A program made the position numbers and the translations under genes. The notes beneath the pieces are model-generated. The model ran no database searches, was not told where the DNA came from, and was given only the letters and a program-made list of their open reading frames with translations. Of a stretch of DNA of 64,000 nucleotides, positions 7,454 to 16,016 are shown piece after piece. The DNA is taken from the NCBI GenBank assembly GCA_937890005.1, contig CALBZA010000070.1, positions 55,992-119,991 on the forward strand, in the 5' to 3' direction. The stretch is from an uncultured Verrucomicrobia subdivision 3 bacterium. GTDB lineage: Bacteria; Verrucomicrobiota; Verrucomicrobiia; Limisphaerales; DASXHY01. Within the stretch, counting starts at the first letter, position 1; each line of letters begins with the position of its first letter.

Positions 7454-8344
7454 CTACATCATCTTCAAAAGCGTGTCAGCCATTTCCGAAGGCGTGACGG
7501 CGATTCCGATTCCCGCATCCTTGAAGGCGGCGATCTTTGCCGCAGCGGTGCCTTTGCCGCCGCTCACGATGGCGCCGGCGTGGCCCATGCGGCGTCCGGG
7601 AGGCGCGGTTGCACCGGCAATGAATCCAGCGACCGGCTTCTTGCAATTCTTCTTGATCCACTCCGCGGCCTCCTCCTCCGCGCTGCCGCCGATTTCGCCG
7701 ATCATGATGATGCCGTGCGTTTCGGGATCGTCGTTGAACATCTTGATCACGTCGAGGTGGGACGTTCCGTTCACCGGATCGCCACCGATGCCGACGCAGG
7801 TCGATTGACCGACGCCGCGGCAGGTGAGCTGCCAGACCGCTTCGTAGGTCAGAGTTCCTGAGCGGGAAACAACGCCGATGTTGCCTTTTTTGTGGATGTA
7901 TCCGGGCGAAATGCCGATGCGGCAGCCGCCGTGAGAATCCTTGCCTTCACCCGGCGTCACGATGCCGGGACAATTCGGTCCGATCAGGCGCGTCTTCTTT
8001 CCTTCCATCGCGCGTTTCACCTTGATCATGTCGTTGACCGGAATGCCCTCCGTGATGCAGACGACGAGGTCGAGACCGGCATCCACGCCTTCGAGGATTG
8101 CATCGGCGGCGAAGGGCGGGGGAACGAAGATCGCGGAAGCTGTGGCGCCGGTTTCCTTCACGGCCTGGCTGACGGTATCGAAGATCGGCACCTTGTTTTC
8201 GAAGACTTGTCCGCCTTTGCCCGGTGTGACGCCGGCGACGATCTGGGTGCCGTAGGCGAGTGAAAGCTGGGCATGCTTCGCGCCGAAGCTGCCGGTGATG
8301 CCCTGAACGAGCACCTTGGTGTTGGGATTTACGAGAATAGACAT
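7454..8344 (-). CDS. sucD: Succinate-CoA ligase, alpha subunit
   Basis: The 296-residue subunit binds CoA and carries the active-site histidine of the TCA-cycle enzyme that makes ATP or GTP from succinyl-CoA. The N-terminal Rossmann domain shows QGITGSFGAKH, and the phospho-histidine is His255 in RRMGHAGAIVSGG. EIGGSAEEEAAEWI is the family helix. Compared with the usual sequence after GIVTPGE there is a small extra segment (GKDSHGGCR) before IGISPG. It is downstream of sucC and a VOC gene on the same strand. Confidence 0.97.
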   Translation of the reverse strand: MSILVNPNTKVLVQGITGSFGAKHAQLSLAYGTQIVAGVTPGKGGQVFENKVPIFDTVSQAVKETGATASAIFVPPPFAADAILEGVDAGLDLVVCITEGIPVNDMIKVKRAMEGKKTRLIGPNCPGIVTPGEGKDSHGGCRIGISPGYIHKKGNIGVVSRSGTLTYEAVWQLTCRGVGQSTCVGIGGDPVNGTSHLDVIKMFNDDPETHGIIMIGEIGGSAEEEAAEWIKKNCKKPVAGFIAGATAPPGRRMGHAGAIVSGGKGTAAAKIAAFKDAGIGIAVTPSEMADTLLKMM

Positions 8345-8424
8345 GTGAAATTTACGATTTGGGATTTACGATCGACGCCTGCGGTTCGGGGTCAATGCTT
8401 CGGGTTTAGCCTGTTCAGCATCAA
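8345..8424. repeat. Gap between VOC gene and sucD with ATTTACGATTTGGGATTTACGA words
   Basis: The 80-bp gap holds two copies of the word ATTTACGAT (8350-8370). No facing arm is clear, so this is a weak member of the word-repeat class. No gene or terminator is seen. Confidence 0.4.
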
Positions 8425-8799
8425 TCATGAATGCCCCGGTTTCCGCTTGTGGATGCAGATGGTGTTGCCGTCCGGATCCGAGATCATCGCCATGCGGCAG
8501 ACCGGCGTCTCAATCGGTTCCATTCGGAACTTCACTTTGTTTGCCTTCAGGTGAGCGATCGCCTGGTCGAAGTCTTCGACTTCAAGAGCGGCGCTGCAGC
8601 CGTCGGGGCTGGGACGGAATTCCGGCGACGAACCGATCGCAAGCGCATAGGGACCGAACTCGTATTCGACGAACTTGTTGTCACCGCCCTCGTACACGCT
8701 GGTCGGTTTCAGTCCCAGCACGTTTTCATAGAACGCGCGTGCGCGCGGCATGTAGGTGACCGAGTAGCAACAAAACGCCAGTTCCGTGACCTTGAGCAT
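8425..8799 (-). CDS. VOC-superfamily (glyoxalase/dioxygenase-like) protein
   Basis: The 124-residue product has the paired beta-alpha-beta-beta-beta units of the vicinal oxygen chelate fold: LAFCCYSVTYMPRARAFYENVLGLKP at the start and ALEVEDFDQAIAHLKANKV plus MISDPDGNTICIHKRK at the end. Substrate cannot be told. It lies between sucC and sucD, 6 bp after the sucC stop codon. A role in succinate or methylmalonate metabolism is possible by position only; the sequence is not clearly a methylmalonyl-CoA epimerase. Confidence 0.8.
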   Translation of the reverse strand: MLKVTELAFCCYSVTYMPRARAFYENVLGLKPTSVYEGGDNKFVEYEFGPYALAIGSSPEFRPSPDGCSAALEVEDFDQAIAHLKANKVKFRMEPIETPVCRMAMISDPDGNTICIHKRKPGHS

Positions 8800-8805
8800 A
8801 ACCTA

Positions 8806-10023
8806 TTACTTTTGCGCGGCTGACTTCACCGCTTTGACAACCTTCTGGGCGGCGTCGGCCATCGTGTCGCCGGTGATCAACGTCAGGCCCGAAGCGGCCA
8901 ATGTCTGTTTGCCGGCCTCGACGTTGTTGCCTTCGAGACGCACGACGAGCGGCAGTTTCAAACCGGTTTCTTTCACGGCTGCGACAATGCCGGTGGCAAT
9001 GACGTTGCAATCCATGATACCGCCAAAAATGTTCACCAGAATTCCCTGAACGTTCGGATCCTGAAGAATGATTTTGAACGCCGCGGTCACCTGGTCCTTG
9101 CTCGCGCCGCCGCCGACGTCCAGGAAGTTCGCGGGCATGCCGCCGTAATGCTGGATGATGTCCATGGTGGCCATTGCGAGACCGGCGCCATTGACGAGGC
9201 AGGCGATGTTGCCGTCGAGCTTGATGTAGTTGAGGCTGAATTTGCTCGCTTCAATTTCAAGGGGCGCTTCCTCCGCCAGGTCGCGCATCGACTGGATGTC
9301 CTTGTGTCGATAGAGCGCGTTGTCATCGAAACCGATTTTCGCATCGACGGCGTAGATCACCGGCTTGCCGTCGTTGCCTTTGCAGATGCAGAGCGGATTG
9401 ATTTCAACGAGCGATGCATCGCATTCCCACCAGGTCCGGTAAAGGCCGGAGATCAGTTTCGCCGCCTGGCCGATGAGGTCGCCGGTGAGACCGAGTGCGA
9501 CGGCGAGCTTTCGGGTTTGGTAGGAATAAAGTCCGACGGCGGGATCGATGTATTCCTTGACGATTTTCTCCGGTGTTTTTTCTGCAACTTCCTCGATGTC
9601 CATGCCGCCTTCGGTGCTGACCATGATGAGCGGGCGGGAGTTGGCGCGGTCGAGGAGGACGGCGATGTAAAGTTCCTTCTGGATTTCAGGCGCGTTGGCG
9701 ACGAGCACCTTGGAAACGAGCCGGCCTTCGGCGCCGGTCTGTTTGGTGACGAGCACGTTACCGAGCATCGCCTTGGACATCTCGTGAACTTCGTCGGCGG
9801 TCTTGCACAGCTTGACGCCACCTTTGAAGCCGTTCTTGAAAGTGCCCTTGCCGCGGCCGCCGGAATGGACCTGGGATTTGACGACGACGAGCTTGGCGCC
9901 ATCGGCGAACAGTTTTTCAGCAATCGCTTTGGCGGCTTCCGGTTTGTCGCAAACCTCACCTGGAGGAAATGCAACGCCATATTGTCCCAAAAGCTGCCGG
10001 GCCTGATATTCGTGAATATTCAT
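8806..10023 (-). CDS. sucC: Succinate-CoA ligase, beta subunit
   Basis: The 405-residue beta subunit has an N-terminal ATP-grasp domain (starting MNIHEYQARQLLGQYGVAFP) and a C-terminal domain with GGIMDCNVIATGIV. Other family motifs are VKSQVHSGGRGKGTFKNG and LEINPLCICKGNDGK-like (VEINPLCICKGNDGK here). With SucD it converts succinyl-CoA to succinate with nucleotide phosphorylation. The start codon directly abuts the repeat flank of the dead element at 10024-10533. Confidence 0.97.
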   Translation of the reverse strand: MNIHEYQARQLLGQYGVAFPPGEVCDKPEAAKAIAEKLFADGAKLVVVKSQVHSGGRGKGTFKNGFKGGVKLCKTADEVHEMSKAMLGNVLVTKQTGAEGRLVSKVLVANAPEIQKELYIAVLLDRANSRPLIMVSTEGGMDIEEVAEKTPEKIVKEYIDPAVGLYSYQTRKLAVALGLTGDLIGQAAKLISGLYRTWWECDASLVEINPLCICKGNDGKPVIYAVDAKIGFDDNALYRHKDIQSMRDLAEEAPLEIEASKFSLNYIKLDGNIACLVNGAGLAMATMDIIQHYGGMPANFLDVGGGASKDQVTAAFKIILQDPNVQGILVNIFGGIMDCNVIATGIVAAVKETGLKLPLVVRLEGNNVEAGKQTLAASGLTLITGDTMADAAQKVVKAVKSAAQK

Positions 10024-10533
10024 TTGAAAAATTTCGTGTTTCGCATTTCGCGTTTCGTGTTCCGTTTCTTGTGCGGTCAGCGATGAACCGCGTTGCGGAA
10101 CTTGTTTCCGCGGAGTTCACTCTGCTGCAGGTAATTCATCAACGCGCCGATTTTTCCCGCAACTTCAGCTGCCTGCGCCTACATTTCATCAAATTCCTGC
10201 TGCGTGATGTAGGACTGTTCCAACGCGGTGTAAAGGTGGTCCTGAACCTCGCCGACCGAACCTTTCGACTGGCCGAGAAATGGACCAACTCCCGGTTGCC
10301 GCTTCGCTCAAATCCTTCAGCAATGTTCGCGGTCGCCGAAATGGCCGCGCGACGAATCGGATCACGCAGAACAAAGTCTCTGGAAAACTCGCCACGCTGG
10401 GTAACACGATACACCGTTTGTTTCAACTCCCGGGCCTTTTGCCGGGATTCGATGTCCTCGAACTTCGTGATCGTGGCCATAACAGCAGTCGGGCCGACCC
10501 CAAAACTCGAAACATCGAACCCGAAACGTCCCT
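10024..10533 (-). mobile_element. Decayed IVS-like element with facing CGAAAC/GTTTCG word arms
   Basis: The whole space from the gltA stop codon to the sucC start is this element. One flank (10030-10068) is made of GTTTCGCATTTCGCGTTTCGTG-type words; I quote only part. The opposite flank (10500-10531) carries the reverse words CGAAACATCGAACCCGAAAC. Between them is a broken four-helix-bundle gene on the minus strand. The layout is the same as at 28922-29352, though the word differs. Interpretation as a mobile element is inference. Confidence 0.6.
10077..10480 (-). pseudogene. Four-helix-bundle (23S rRNA IVS / S23 family) gene, inactivated
   Basis: Reading from ATG at 10480, the product starts MATITKFEDIESRQKARELK and continues RRAAISATANIAEGFERSG, the typical N-terminal half of the TIGR02436-type four-helix-bundle proteins. 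At about 10278-10280 one base is missing in a T-run, which shifts the frame. In the right frame the sequence resumes as FLGQSKGSVGEVQDHLYTAL, then EQSYITQQEFDEM, an in-frame TAG at 10179-10181, and then AGKIGALMNYLQQSELRGNK to a stop at 10077-10079. So there is one frameshift and one nonsense codon, and the full family length is still recognisable. This makes it a recent pseudogene. Confidence 0.85.
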
Positions 10534-11826
10534 TTATTTCCGATCCTTGATCGGCGTGTAGTGGGTCAGCGCAGGGCCGGTGTAAATCTGCCGCGGACGG
10601 TAGATGCGTCCGGCCTTGTCTTCCATCACTTCCTTGTAATTGGCGATCCATCCGGGCATGCGGCCGATGGCGAAGATCACAGTGAACATTTCCACCGGAA
10701 TGCCGAGCGCGCGCATGATGATGCCGCTGTAGAAATCGACGTTCGGATAGAGCTTGCGCTCGATGAAATAGGATTCCCGGAGCGCCGCCTCTTCGAGCTT
10801 CTTGGCGATATCGAGCAGCGGATCGCTCACATGAAGCTTCGCGAGCACGTCGTCACACGCCTTCTTGATGATCTTGGCGCGGGGATCGTAATTCTTGTAA
10901 ACGCGATGGCCGAATCCCATGAGACGCTTGCCGCTGTTCTTGTCCTTCGCGGCAGCGATGAACCTGGAGCCGTCGTCGCCGGATTTGTGAATCTCCTCGA
11001 GCATTTCGAGAACGGCCTGGTTGGCGCCGCCGTGAAGCGGACCCCAAAGCGCGCAGACGCCTGCAGCGGCGCTGGCGAAAAGATTGGCCTTGCTGGATGC
11101 CACCATGCGGACTGTGGCGGTCGAACAGTTCTGTTCGTGATCCGCGTGGAGCAGGAAAATCATGTCGAGCGCCTTCACCACTTCCGGCTTCAACTCGTAG
11201 TCGTTGTTCGGCTGCGAGAACATCATGTGCAGGAGGTTCGCCGTGTACTTCAGTTCGGGCTTCGGATAAATGATCGGAAGGCCGCGGGACTGGCGGTAGG
11301 CGAAGGCGGCGATCGTGCGCACCTGCGAAAGCAGACGGGCGGTTTCCACCTCGAAATGGTCGCGCATCGTGTCCGAATGCAGCAGTTCAGGGTAGAAACA
11401 GCTGGCGGCATTGATCATCGATGAGAGAATCGCCATCGGATGAGCCGTCGCCGGGAAGCCCTGGAAGTGGTGCTTCATGTTTTCATGAAGCAGTTCGTTG
11501 CCGGTCAGAAGATCGGAGAACCGGCGGAGCTCCGCGCTGGTGGGGAGCGTTCCAAAGATCAGCAGGTGCGCCACTTCGATGAAGGTCGATTTCTCGGCGA
11601 GCTCCTCGATCGGGATGCCGCGGTAGCGGAGAATGCCTTTTTCACCGTCGATGAAAGTGATGCTGCTCTTGCAGGAACCTGTATTGCCGTAACCGTCGTC
11701 GAGAGTGATGTAGCCGGTCTCGTTGCGGAGGGTGGAAACGTCGATCGCCCGCTCGTCCTGGGTGCCTTTCAGAGTCGGGAAAGTGTAGGTTTTCCCGTCG
11801 ATTTTTAATTCGGCCGTATTGTCCAT
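10534..11826 (-). CDS. gltA: Citrate synthase (type II)
   Basis: The 430-residue enzyme condenses acetyl-CoA and oxaloacetate in the first TCA-cycle step. Catalytic residues are visible: His265 in GPLHGGAN, His307 in GFGHRVYKN and Asp363 in PNVDFYSG. The N-terminal beta-rich region (MDNTAELKIDGKTYTFP) is the mark of the hexameric, NADH-sensitive-type branch. The open frame runs on to 11898, but ATG 11826 gives the standard start. With sucC and sucD on the same strand downstream it forms a TCA-cycle cluster interrupted by a dead insert. Confidence 0.97.
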   Translation of the reverse strand: MDNTAELKIDGKTYTFPTLKGTQDERAIDVSTLRNETGYITLDDGYGNTGSCKSSITFIDGEKGILRYRGIPIEELAEKSTFIEVAHLLIFGTLPTSAELRRFSDLLTGNELLHENMKHHFQGFPATAHPMAILSSMINAASCFYPELLHSDTMRDHFEVETARLLSQVRTIAAFAYRQSRGLPIIYPKPELKYTANLLHMMFSQPNNDYELKPEVVKALDMIFLLHADHEQNCSTATVRMVASSKANLFASAAAGVCALWGPLHGGANQAVLEMLEEIHKSGDDGSRFIAAAKDKNSGKRLMGFGHRVYKNYDPRAKIIKKACDDVLAKLHVSDPLLDIAKKLEEAALRESYFIERKLYPNVDFYSGIIMRALGIPVEMFTVIFAIGRMPGWIANYKEVMEDKAGRIYRPRQIYTGPALTHYTPIKDRK

Positions 11827-11946
11827 AGATAATGAAACGTCCTTCTGATGCTTATGGCTGCCAAAATTATGGCATGCAGAAAACCCTCGCAATCCCAAAG
11901 GCAGATTCTCTTGAAATAAGTTTCATGCAAATGCAGATTTCCGCGC

Positions 11947-12942
11947 ATGAAATACGCTGCGCGGCTGCTCCTCAGTCTGCTCGTGCTGCTGTGCATCGGA
12001 AGTGTCACGACCACGTACGCCGCAGCCGCGAAAGGAACGCAAAGTTCACAAACGAAGTACGTTCGACTCGAAGAGTGGGGCCGCGCCAATCATTTCCAGG
12101 TTCGTTTCAACACGCGGCTGGCAACGGTTGAACTCAGCAATCGTCTCGCGCGGATGGTGTTCACCGTCGATCCGCGAAAAGACCGCAGCAGAATGCAGCT
12201 CAATGGGATTCAGGTCGCTCTCGCTTTCCCCATCATTCTGCGAAGCGGCAGCCCCTACATTGCACAAACTGATGTGACCGAAACACTCGCGCCGATCCTC
12301 ACACCGAAAAAAAATCCTGCAGGCGTCAAAATTGACACGATCTGCATCGATCCGGGCCATGGCGGAAAGGATCCCGGTTATCGCGTCGGCTCGACCTACG
12401 AGAAACGTTACACACTGCTTCTTGCGCAGGAATTGAGTGCGATGCTGAAACAGGCGGGATTCCAGATCGTGCTCACGAGGAACACCGATTATTTCGTGGA
12501 GCGCACAACTCGGACAGATGTCGCGCGTCGGAAAAAAGCGGACCTTTTCGTGAGTCTTCACTTCAACGCATTTCCGTCATCGACGGCAATCAAGGGCGTT
12601 GAAACCTACTGCCTCACGCCCTCCGGCGCCTACTCATCCAATTCAGGCGGCAAGGGCGACACGCGTTGGGTTGCGGGAAATCGAAACAACGAGCGGAACA
12701 TGTTGCTCGCGTACCAGATTCAAAAGCAGCTGGTGCGAAGTCTCCCGGTTGAAGATCGTGGCATCAAGCGCGCGCGATTCGATGTGCTGGCAAACGCATC
12801 AATGCCGGCCGTTCTGGTGGAGGGCGGATTCATGTCGAATCCAACCGAAATGCGCCGCATCGCGGACCCGGCGTATCGCAAGAAAATGGCACGGGCGATT
12901 GCGGATGGAATCATCGCTTACAAAAAAGCGGTGAACGGTTGA
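11947..12942 (+). CDS. N-acetylmuramoyl-L-alanine amidase (Amidase_3), exported
   Basis: The 331-residue protein has an N-terminal signal peptide (hydrophobic residues 6-25 ending TYAAAA), a small beta domain (about 37-115) like the AMIN or copper-amine-oxidase N-terminal fold, and an amidase domain from about 128. Zinc ligands are His138 (DPGHGGKDPG), Glu152 and His205 (SLHFNA), and the catalytic glutamate is Glu292 (VEGGFMSN). It cuts the amide bond between muramic acid and the peptide and so takes part in daughter-cell separation or cell-wall turnover. It is divergent from gltA. Confidence 0.93.
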   Translation: MKYAARLLLSLLVLLCIGSVTTTYAAAAKGTQSSQTKYVRLEEWGRANHFQVRFNTRLATVELSNRLARMVFTVDPRKDRSRMQLNGIQVALAFPIILRSGSPYIAQTDVTETLAPILTPKKNPAGVKIDTICIDPGHGGKDPGYRVGSTYEKRYTLLLAQELSAMLKQAGFQIVLTRNTDYFVERTTRTDVARRKKADLFVSLHFNAFPSSTAIKGVETYCLTPSGAYSSNSGGKGDTRWVAGNRNNERNMLLAYQIQKQLVRSLPVEDRGIKRARFDVLANASMPAVLVEGGFMSNPTEMRRIADPAYRKKMARAIADGIIAYKKAVNG

Positions 12943-12964
12943 GCCGTTTGAAGAACTGATACGC

Positions 12965-13201
12965 TCAGTCCGATTTGCTTTTTCCGCCGCCTTTTTTTCC
13001 GCCGGCTGTCAGCACCGTTCCGGTAAGAACACCCACAGAGAAAAACGCGAAATACATCAGCGCCGCTTCCATGCGCACCGTCTGAGAGATGAGCGGCGGC
13101 AGGTGCAGTTCCACCTTCGAACGATTGTTCATTCCCATCAGCACGAGCAGCGAAAGGATCGCAATCAGGAACAATGTTTTCAGGAGCAACTTGGAATTCA
13201 T
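12965..13201 (-). CDS. Small two-helix membrane protein (LapA-like)
   Basis: The 78-residue product has two hydrophobic helices (residues 5-22 and about 45-66) joined by a short polar hairpin with NRSKVELHLP, and ends in a Gly/Lys-rich tail (GGKKGGGKSKSD). The layout and the VELH-type loop recall the LapA/DUF1049 family, a small membrane protein linked in other bacteria to lipopolysaccharide assembly. Family assignment is tentative. It is convergent with the amidase gene. Confidence 0.6.
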   Translation of the reverse strand: MNSKLLLKTLFLIAILSLLVLMGMNNRSKVELHLPPLISQTVRMEAALMYFAFFSVGVLTGTVLTAGGKKGGGKSKSD

Positions 13202-13224
13202 ACGTCAGTCGCGCGAGCCTAGGA

Positions 13225-13358
13225 GATCGAATTCGCAAACGCAAACGAATCAGTCGAATCTCAAACTCAAAACTCGATACCCCAACCTGGAACTCCCAAC
13301 CCGGAACGCAAACGTCGAATTGGAACTTGGAACTTGAAACCTGGAACTTTAGGTTTCG
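13225..13358. repeat. Mixed word repeat (CGCAAACG, CTCAAACTC, TGGAACTTGGAAC)
   Basis: The gap is filled with degenerate words: GCAAACGCAAACGAATC, CTCAAACTCAAAACTC, AACCTGGAACTCCCAACC and then TTGGAACTTGGAACTTGAAA just before the next gene's GTG start. The facing arrangement is weaker than elsewhere, but words of the TTCCA family reappear in reverse at 13318-13348. No gene is seen. Confidence 0.55.
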
Positions 13359-13361
13359 GCC

Positions 13362-13907
13362 GTGAGCATCGTTACCAGGACCGGTGACAAGGGGACGACA
13401 GCGCTGATGTACGGTCGGCGCGTTTCGAAAACGCATCCGCGAGTTGAAGCCTATGGCGCCGTCGATGAACTGAACGCGGCACTCGGACTCGCACGCGCCT
13501 CTGCGAATCACGAGTTTGTTCAAACCAACCTGCTGGTCATTCAGAAGGATCTCGTCACGCTCATGGGCGAACTCGCCACGGCTGCTGAAGATCTGGACCG
13601 CTATGCGAAGGATGGTTATCCGCTCGTGACGGCGGAGATGACATCGAAGCTTGAATCACTGGTGAAGCAGATTGAAGCGGAAAACATTTCGTTCAAAGGC
13701 TGGGCCACGCCGGGCGCGAATGTTTCTTCCGCAACACTCGACGTCGCTCGAACGGTTTGCCGTCGCGCGGAACGCTGTGTGTGTGCCTTGCTTCCAAACG
13801 ATGAACTGCGCAATTCGGAAATCATCGTTTACCTCAATCGCCTCGCCGACCTGCTCTGGCTTTTTGCCCGTTGGGTGGAGACGAAGGGCGGTTCAGGCGC
13901 GGCGTGA
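13362..13907 (+). CDS. Cobalamin adenosyltransferase, PduO type
   Basis: The 181-residue product adds the adenosyl group from ATP to cob(I)alamin. Family marks are the N-terminal ATP-binding segment VTRTGDKGTTALMYGRR, YGAVDELNAALG, and the C-terminal VCRRAERCV and NRLADLLWLFAR. It starts with GTG at 13362 directly after a repeat. It is not part of the microcompartment operon 8 kb away, whose pathway does not need B12, so it probably serves another adenosylcobalamin enzyme. It is convergent with the next gene, 7 bp away. Confidence 0.93.
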   Translation: MSIVTRTGDKGTTALMYGRRVSKTHPRVEAYGAVDELNAALGLARASANHEFVQTNLLVIQKDLVTLMGELATAAEDLDRYAKDGYPLVTAEMTSKLESLVKQIEAENISFKGWATPGANVSSATLDVARTVCRRAERCVCALLPNDELRNSEIIVYLNRLADLLWLFARWVETKGGSGAA

Positions 13908-13914
13908 AATCCTT

Positions 13915-14640
13915 TCAAACTCGAGCTCGTGTGCGGCGCTTGAATACAAGAAACACTTCGTCGCCAACACGTTTCAAGGAACTGAGCTGAAGCGGAGTTG
14001 CATCCGCCAGACTCGGCGCTCCGATTCCATCGGTGATGGTCGGCGCGTTGCGGCTGCCAAAGATTTTTGGGCAGATGGTGAGATTGAGTTCATCCACCAG
14101 GCCCGCGCGAAAGAGTGCATCATTCAGTTCGCCGCCGCCTTCACAGAGCAGACGTTTCACTTTCCATTTTTCACGCAACCAGAGGAATGCACTGCGAAAA
14201 TCGATTTCCGTTTCGCCGCAGATTTTCACTTCGTCTGCAAGCGAACGGAGCTTTTTCAAGCGCGTCGCGGATGCCGCGTTCGTGGTGAGAATGATGATCG
14301 GCGAGAAGCGGTGTTTGAAAATTTCTGCGCCTGGATTGATCGAACCCGATCGGCTGACAATCACGCGAAGATTGTATTCTTCAAGTCCACGTTTGAGCCG
14401 GGCGCGTCGGTACTTTGCCGGGCCCGGTCCCATGTTCACGTTCGCAGAATCGACTGTTCTCGCACCGGCCAGGACGGCATCCGCCGTTGAGCGCAGCTCG
14501 AGCAGGTGGTCGCGATCGCGCTTGCTTCCGAATGATGAAACCGCGCGATTCGCCGTGGCGATTTTGCCATCAGCGGTCATCGCCATGTTCACGAAAATGA
14601 AGGGAAGTTTCGCGTTTCGTGTTTTACGTTTCGTGTTCAT
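13915..14640 (-). CDS. RibD C-terminal-type reductase (dihydrofolate-reductase fold)
   Basis: The product of up to 241 residues matches the pyrimidine-reductase half of RibD: VNMAMTADGKIATANR at the start, AVLAGARTVDSANV, and LLCEGGGELNDALFRAGLVDEL near the end. It would use NADPH to reduce a ribosylamino-pyrimidine in riboflavin synthesis or a related substrate. The deaminase half is absent. The first 11 residues (MNTKRKTRNAK) are encoded by word-repeat DNA of the CGAAAC family, so the true start may be the Met at residue 19 or 21. A stand-alone reductase of this kind needs a separate deaminase for riboflavin synthesis. Confidence 0.82.
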   Translation of the reverse strand: MNTKRKTRNAKLPFIFVNMAMTADGKIATANRAVSSFGSKRDRDHLLELRSTADAVLAGARTVDSANVNMGPGPAKYRRARLKRGLEEYNLRVIVSRSGSINPGAEIFKHRFSPIIILTTNAASATRLKKLRSLADEVKICGETEIDFRSAFLWLREKWKVKRLLCEGGGELNDALFRAGLVDELNLTICPKIFGSRNAPTITDGIGAPSLADATPLQLSSLKRVGDEVFLVFKRRTRARV

Positions 14641-14728
14641 GCGATCTGGCGCTGTGGAAGATTCTTAACGCGAAACACGAAACGTTAAACTCGAAATTCG
14701 AAACTCAGAACCAACCCCGAACCCGAAA
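14600..14728. repeat. Inverted word repeat, GTTTCG / CGAAAC family
   Basis: Words TTTCGCGTTTCGTGTTTTACG (14610-14637, inside the reductase start) face CGAAACACGAAACGTTAAAC and further CGAAACTCAG words at 14669-14727. The same word family flanks the dead element near 10030 and 10510. It lies between queA and the reductase gene, both on the minus strand. Confidence 0.7.
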
Positions 14729-14729
14729 C

Positions 14730-15806
14730 TCAAGAGTGGATGAACATCGCATCGCCATAGCTGAAAAACCGGTAACGCTCGCGAACAGCTTCGGCATACG
14801 CGTTCAACATCAGTTCACGTCCGCGCAGCTCACCCGGTGCGGCGAAGGCGCTGACAAGCATCAGCAGCGTCGAGCAGGGAAGGTGAAAGTTCGTCAGGAG
14901 AGCGTCGGCAATTTTGAATCGATAGGGCGGATAAATGAAAATTGCGGTGCGACCGTTTCCGGGAACGAGTTGGCCGTCGTGCTGTGATGCAACACTTTCG
15001 AGCACACGCATGCTCGTGGTGCCAACAGCGATGACCCGACGTCCGGAGGATTTCGCGTCATTCACGATTCGCGCGGTTTCTTCCGGAACGTCAAAACGTT
15101 CTTCGTGCATCCGATGTTCCTGAACGGTCTCCGTCTTGACCGGAGCAAACGTTCCCAGTCCGACGTGCAAGGTGACGAAACAGACTTCGATTCCACTCGC
15201 GCGCAACTGGTCGAGGAGTGCGTTCGTGAAGTGAAGTCCCGCAGTGGGTGCTGCCACGGAACCGGTCGGTGACGCGAATACGGTTTGATAGCGCTGCCGG
15301 TCCTCGGGCTCTCGTCCATTCGTTCGCTGAATGTAAGGCGGCAATGGAATTTCCCCGAACTCGTTCGCCACGGATAGAATGTCGGCCGTGCCTTCAAATT
15401 GAAGCCGGCGATGTCCTTCGGAATTCGTGGCGACGACTTTGGCCGACACAGACGAGGGATTACCTTCAGCATCAAGCAGCGAGATCTCCGTCCCTTCCCG
15501 CGCCCTTTTGCCGGGGCGCATCATTGCCCACCAGTCGTTTGTAGCCGCTTCCTCCACCAGAAGGATTTCGAACTTCCCTCCGGTTTTCGGATTCATCGCG
15601 CGAAGTCGAGCCGGGAAAACTTTCGAGTTGTTTAAAACTATAACGTCACCGGATTTCAGGAATTCGGGGAAATCCTTAAATTCGCGATGCGAAAACGATT
15701 GGGATCGCCTTTCCAAAACTAAAAGCCTGGATTCATCCCGTTCCTGGGCGGGATGTTGGGCAATCAGCTCCGGCGGAAGATGAAAATCGAAATCGCTGGT
15801 CTGCAT
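14730..15806 (-). CDS. queA: S-adenosylmethionine:tRNA ribosyltransferase-isomerase
   Basis: The 358-residue enzyme moves and rearranges ribose from AdoMet onto 7-aminomethyl-7-deazaguanine in tRNA, giving epoxyqueuosine. Family motifs are FDFHLPPELIAQHP at the start, SGDVIVLNNSKVFPARL, SVAAPTAGLHFT, and NFHLPCSTLLMLVSAFAA. The ATG at 15806 gives the standard N-terminus; the frame is open far upstream through non-homologous sequence. It is divergent from mraZ. Confidence 0.95.
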   Translation of the reverse strand: MQTSDFDFHLPPELIAQHPAQERDESRLLVLERRSQSFSHREFKDFPEFLKSGDVIVLNNSKVFPARLRAMNPKTGGKFEILLVEEAATNDWWAMMRPGKRAREGTEISLLDAEGNPSSVSAKVVATNSEGHRRLQFEGTADILSVANEFGEIPLPPYIQRTNGREPEDRQRYQTVFASPTGSVAAPTAGLHFTNALLDQLRASGIEVCFVTLHVGLGTFAPVKTETVQEHRMHEERFDVPEETARIVNDAKSSGRRVIAVGTTSMRVLESVASQHDGQLVPGNGRTAIFIYPPYRFKIADALLTNFHLPCSTLLMLVSAFAAPGELRGRELMLNAYAEAVRERYRFFSYGDAMFIHS

Positions 15807-16016
15807 CGGCGCGGACGGTATCAGCCCGTCTGCGGGCCTGAGAAGATCGAAGTGGTGAATAACGGTGAAAAACAGGGGCAAATGAGCGTTTCCGAAAGGC
15901 TGTTTTATCAGGCAATGCCTTCTCCTTTGTTCAGTTTCGAGGAAACTCGCATGGGGTCTTTTCCCCAGCCTCCTCGGAGCGGTGAATAACTTTTGAATAA
16001 ACACCCCTGAATTGCG

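Noticed and set aside
8425..8799. VOC gene as methylmalonyl-CoA epimerase
   Set aside because: The fold fits but the epimerase-specific pattern was not evident, so only the superfamily is named.
13362..13907. PduO as part of the microcompartment pathway
   Set aside because: It lies 8 kb away on its own, and the aldolase-type pathway does not need adenosylcobalamin.
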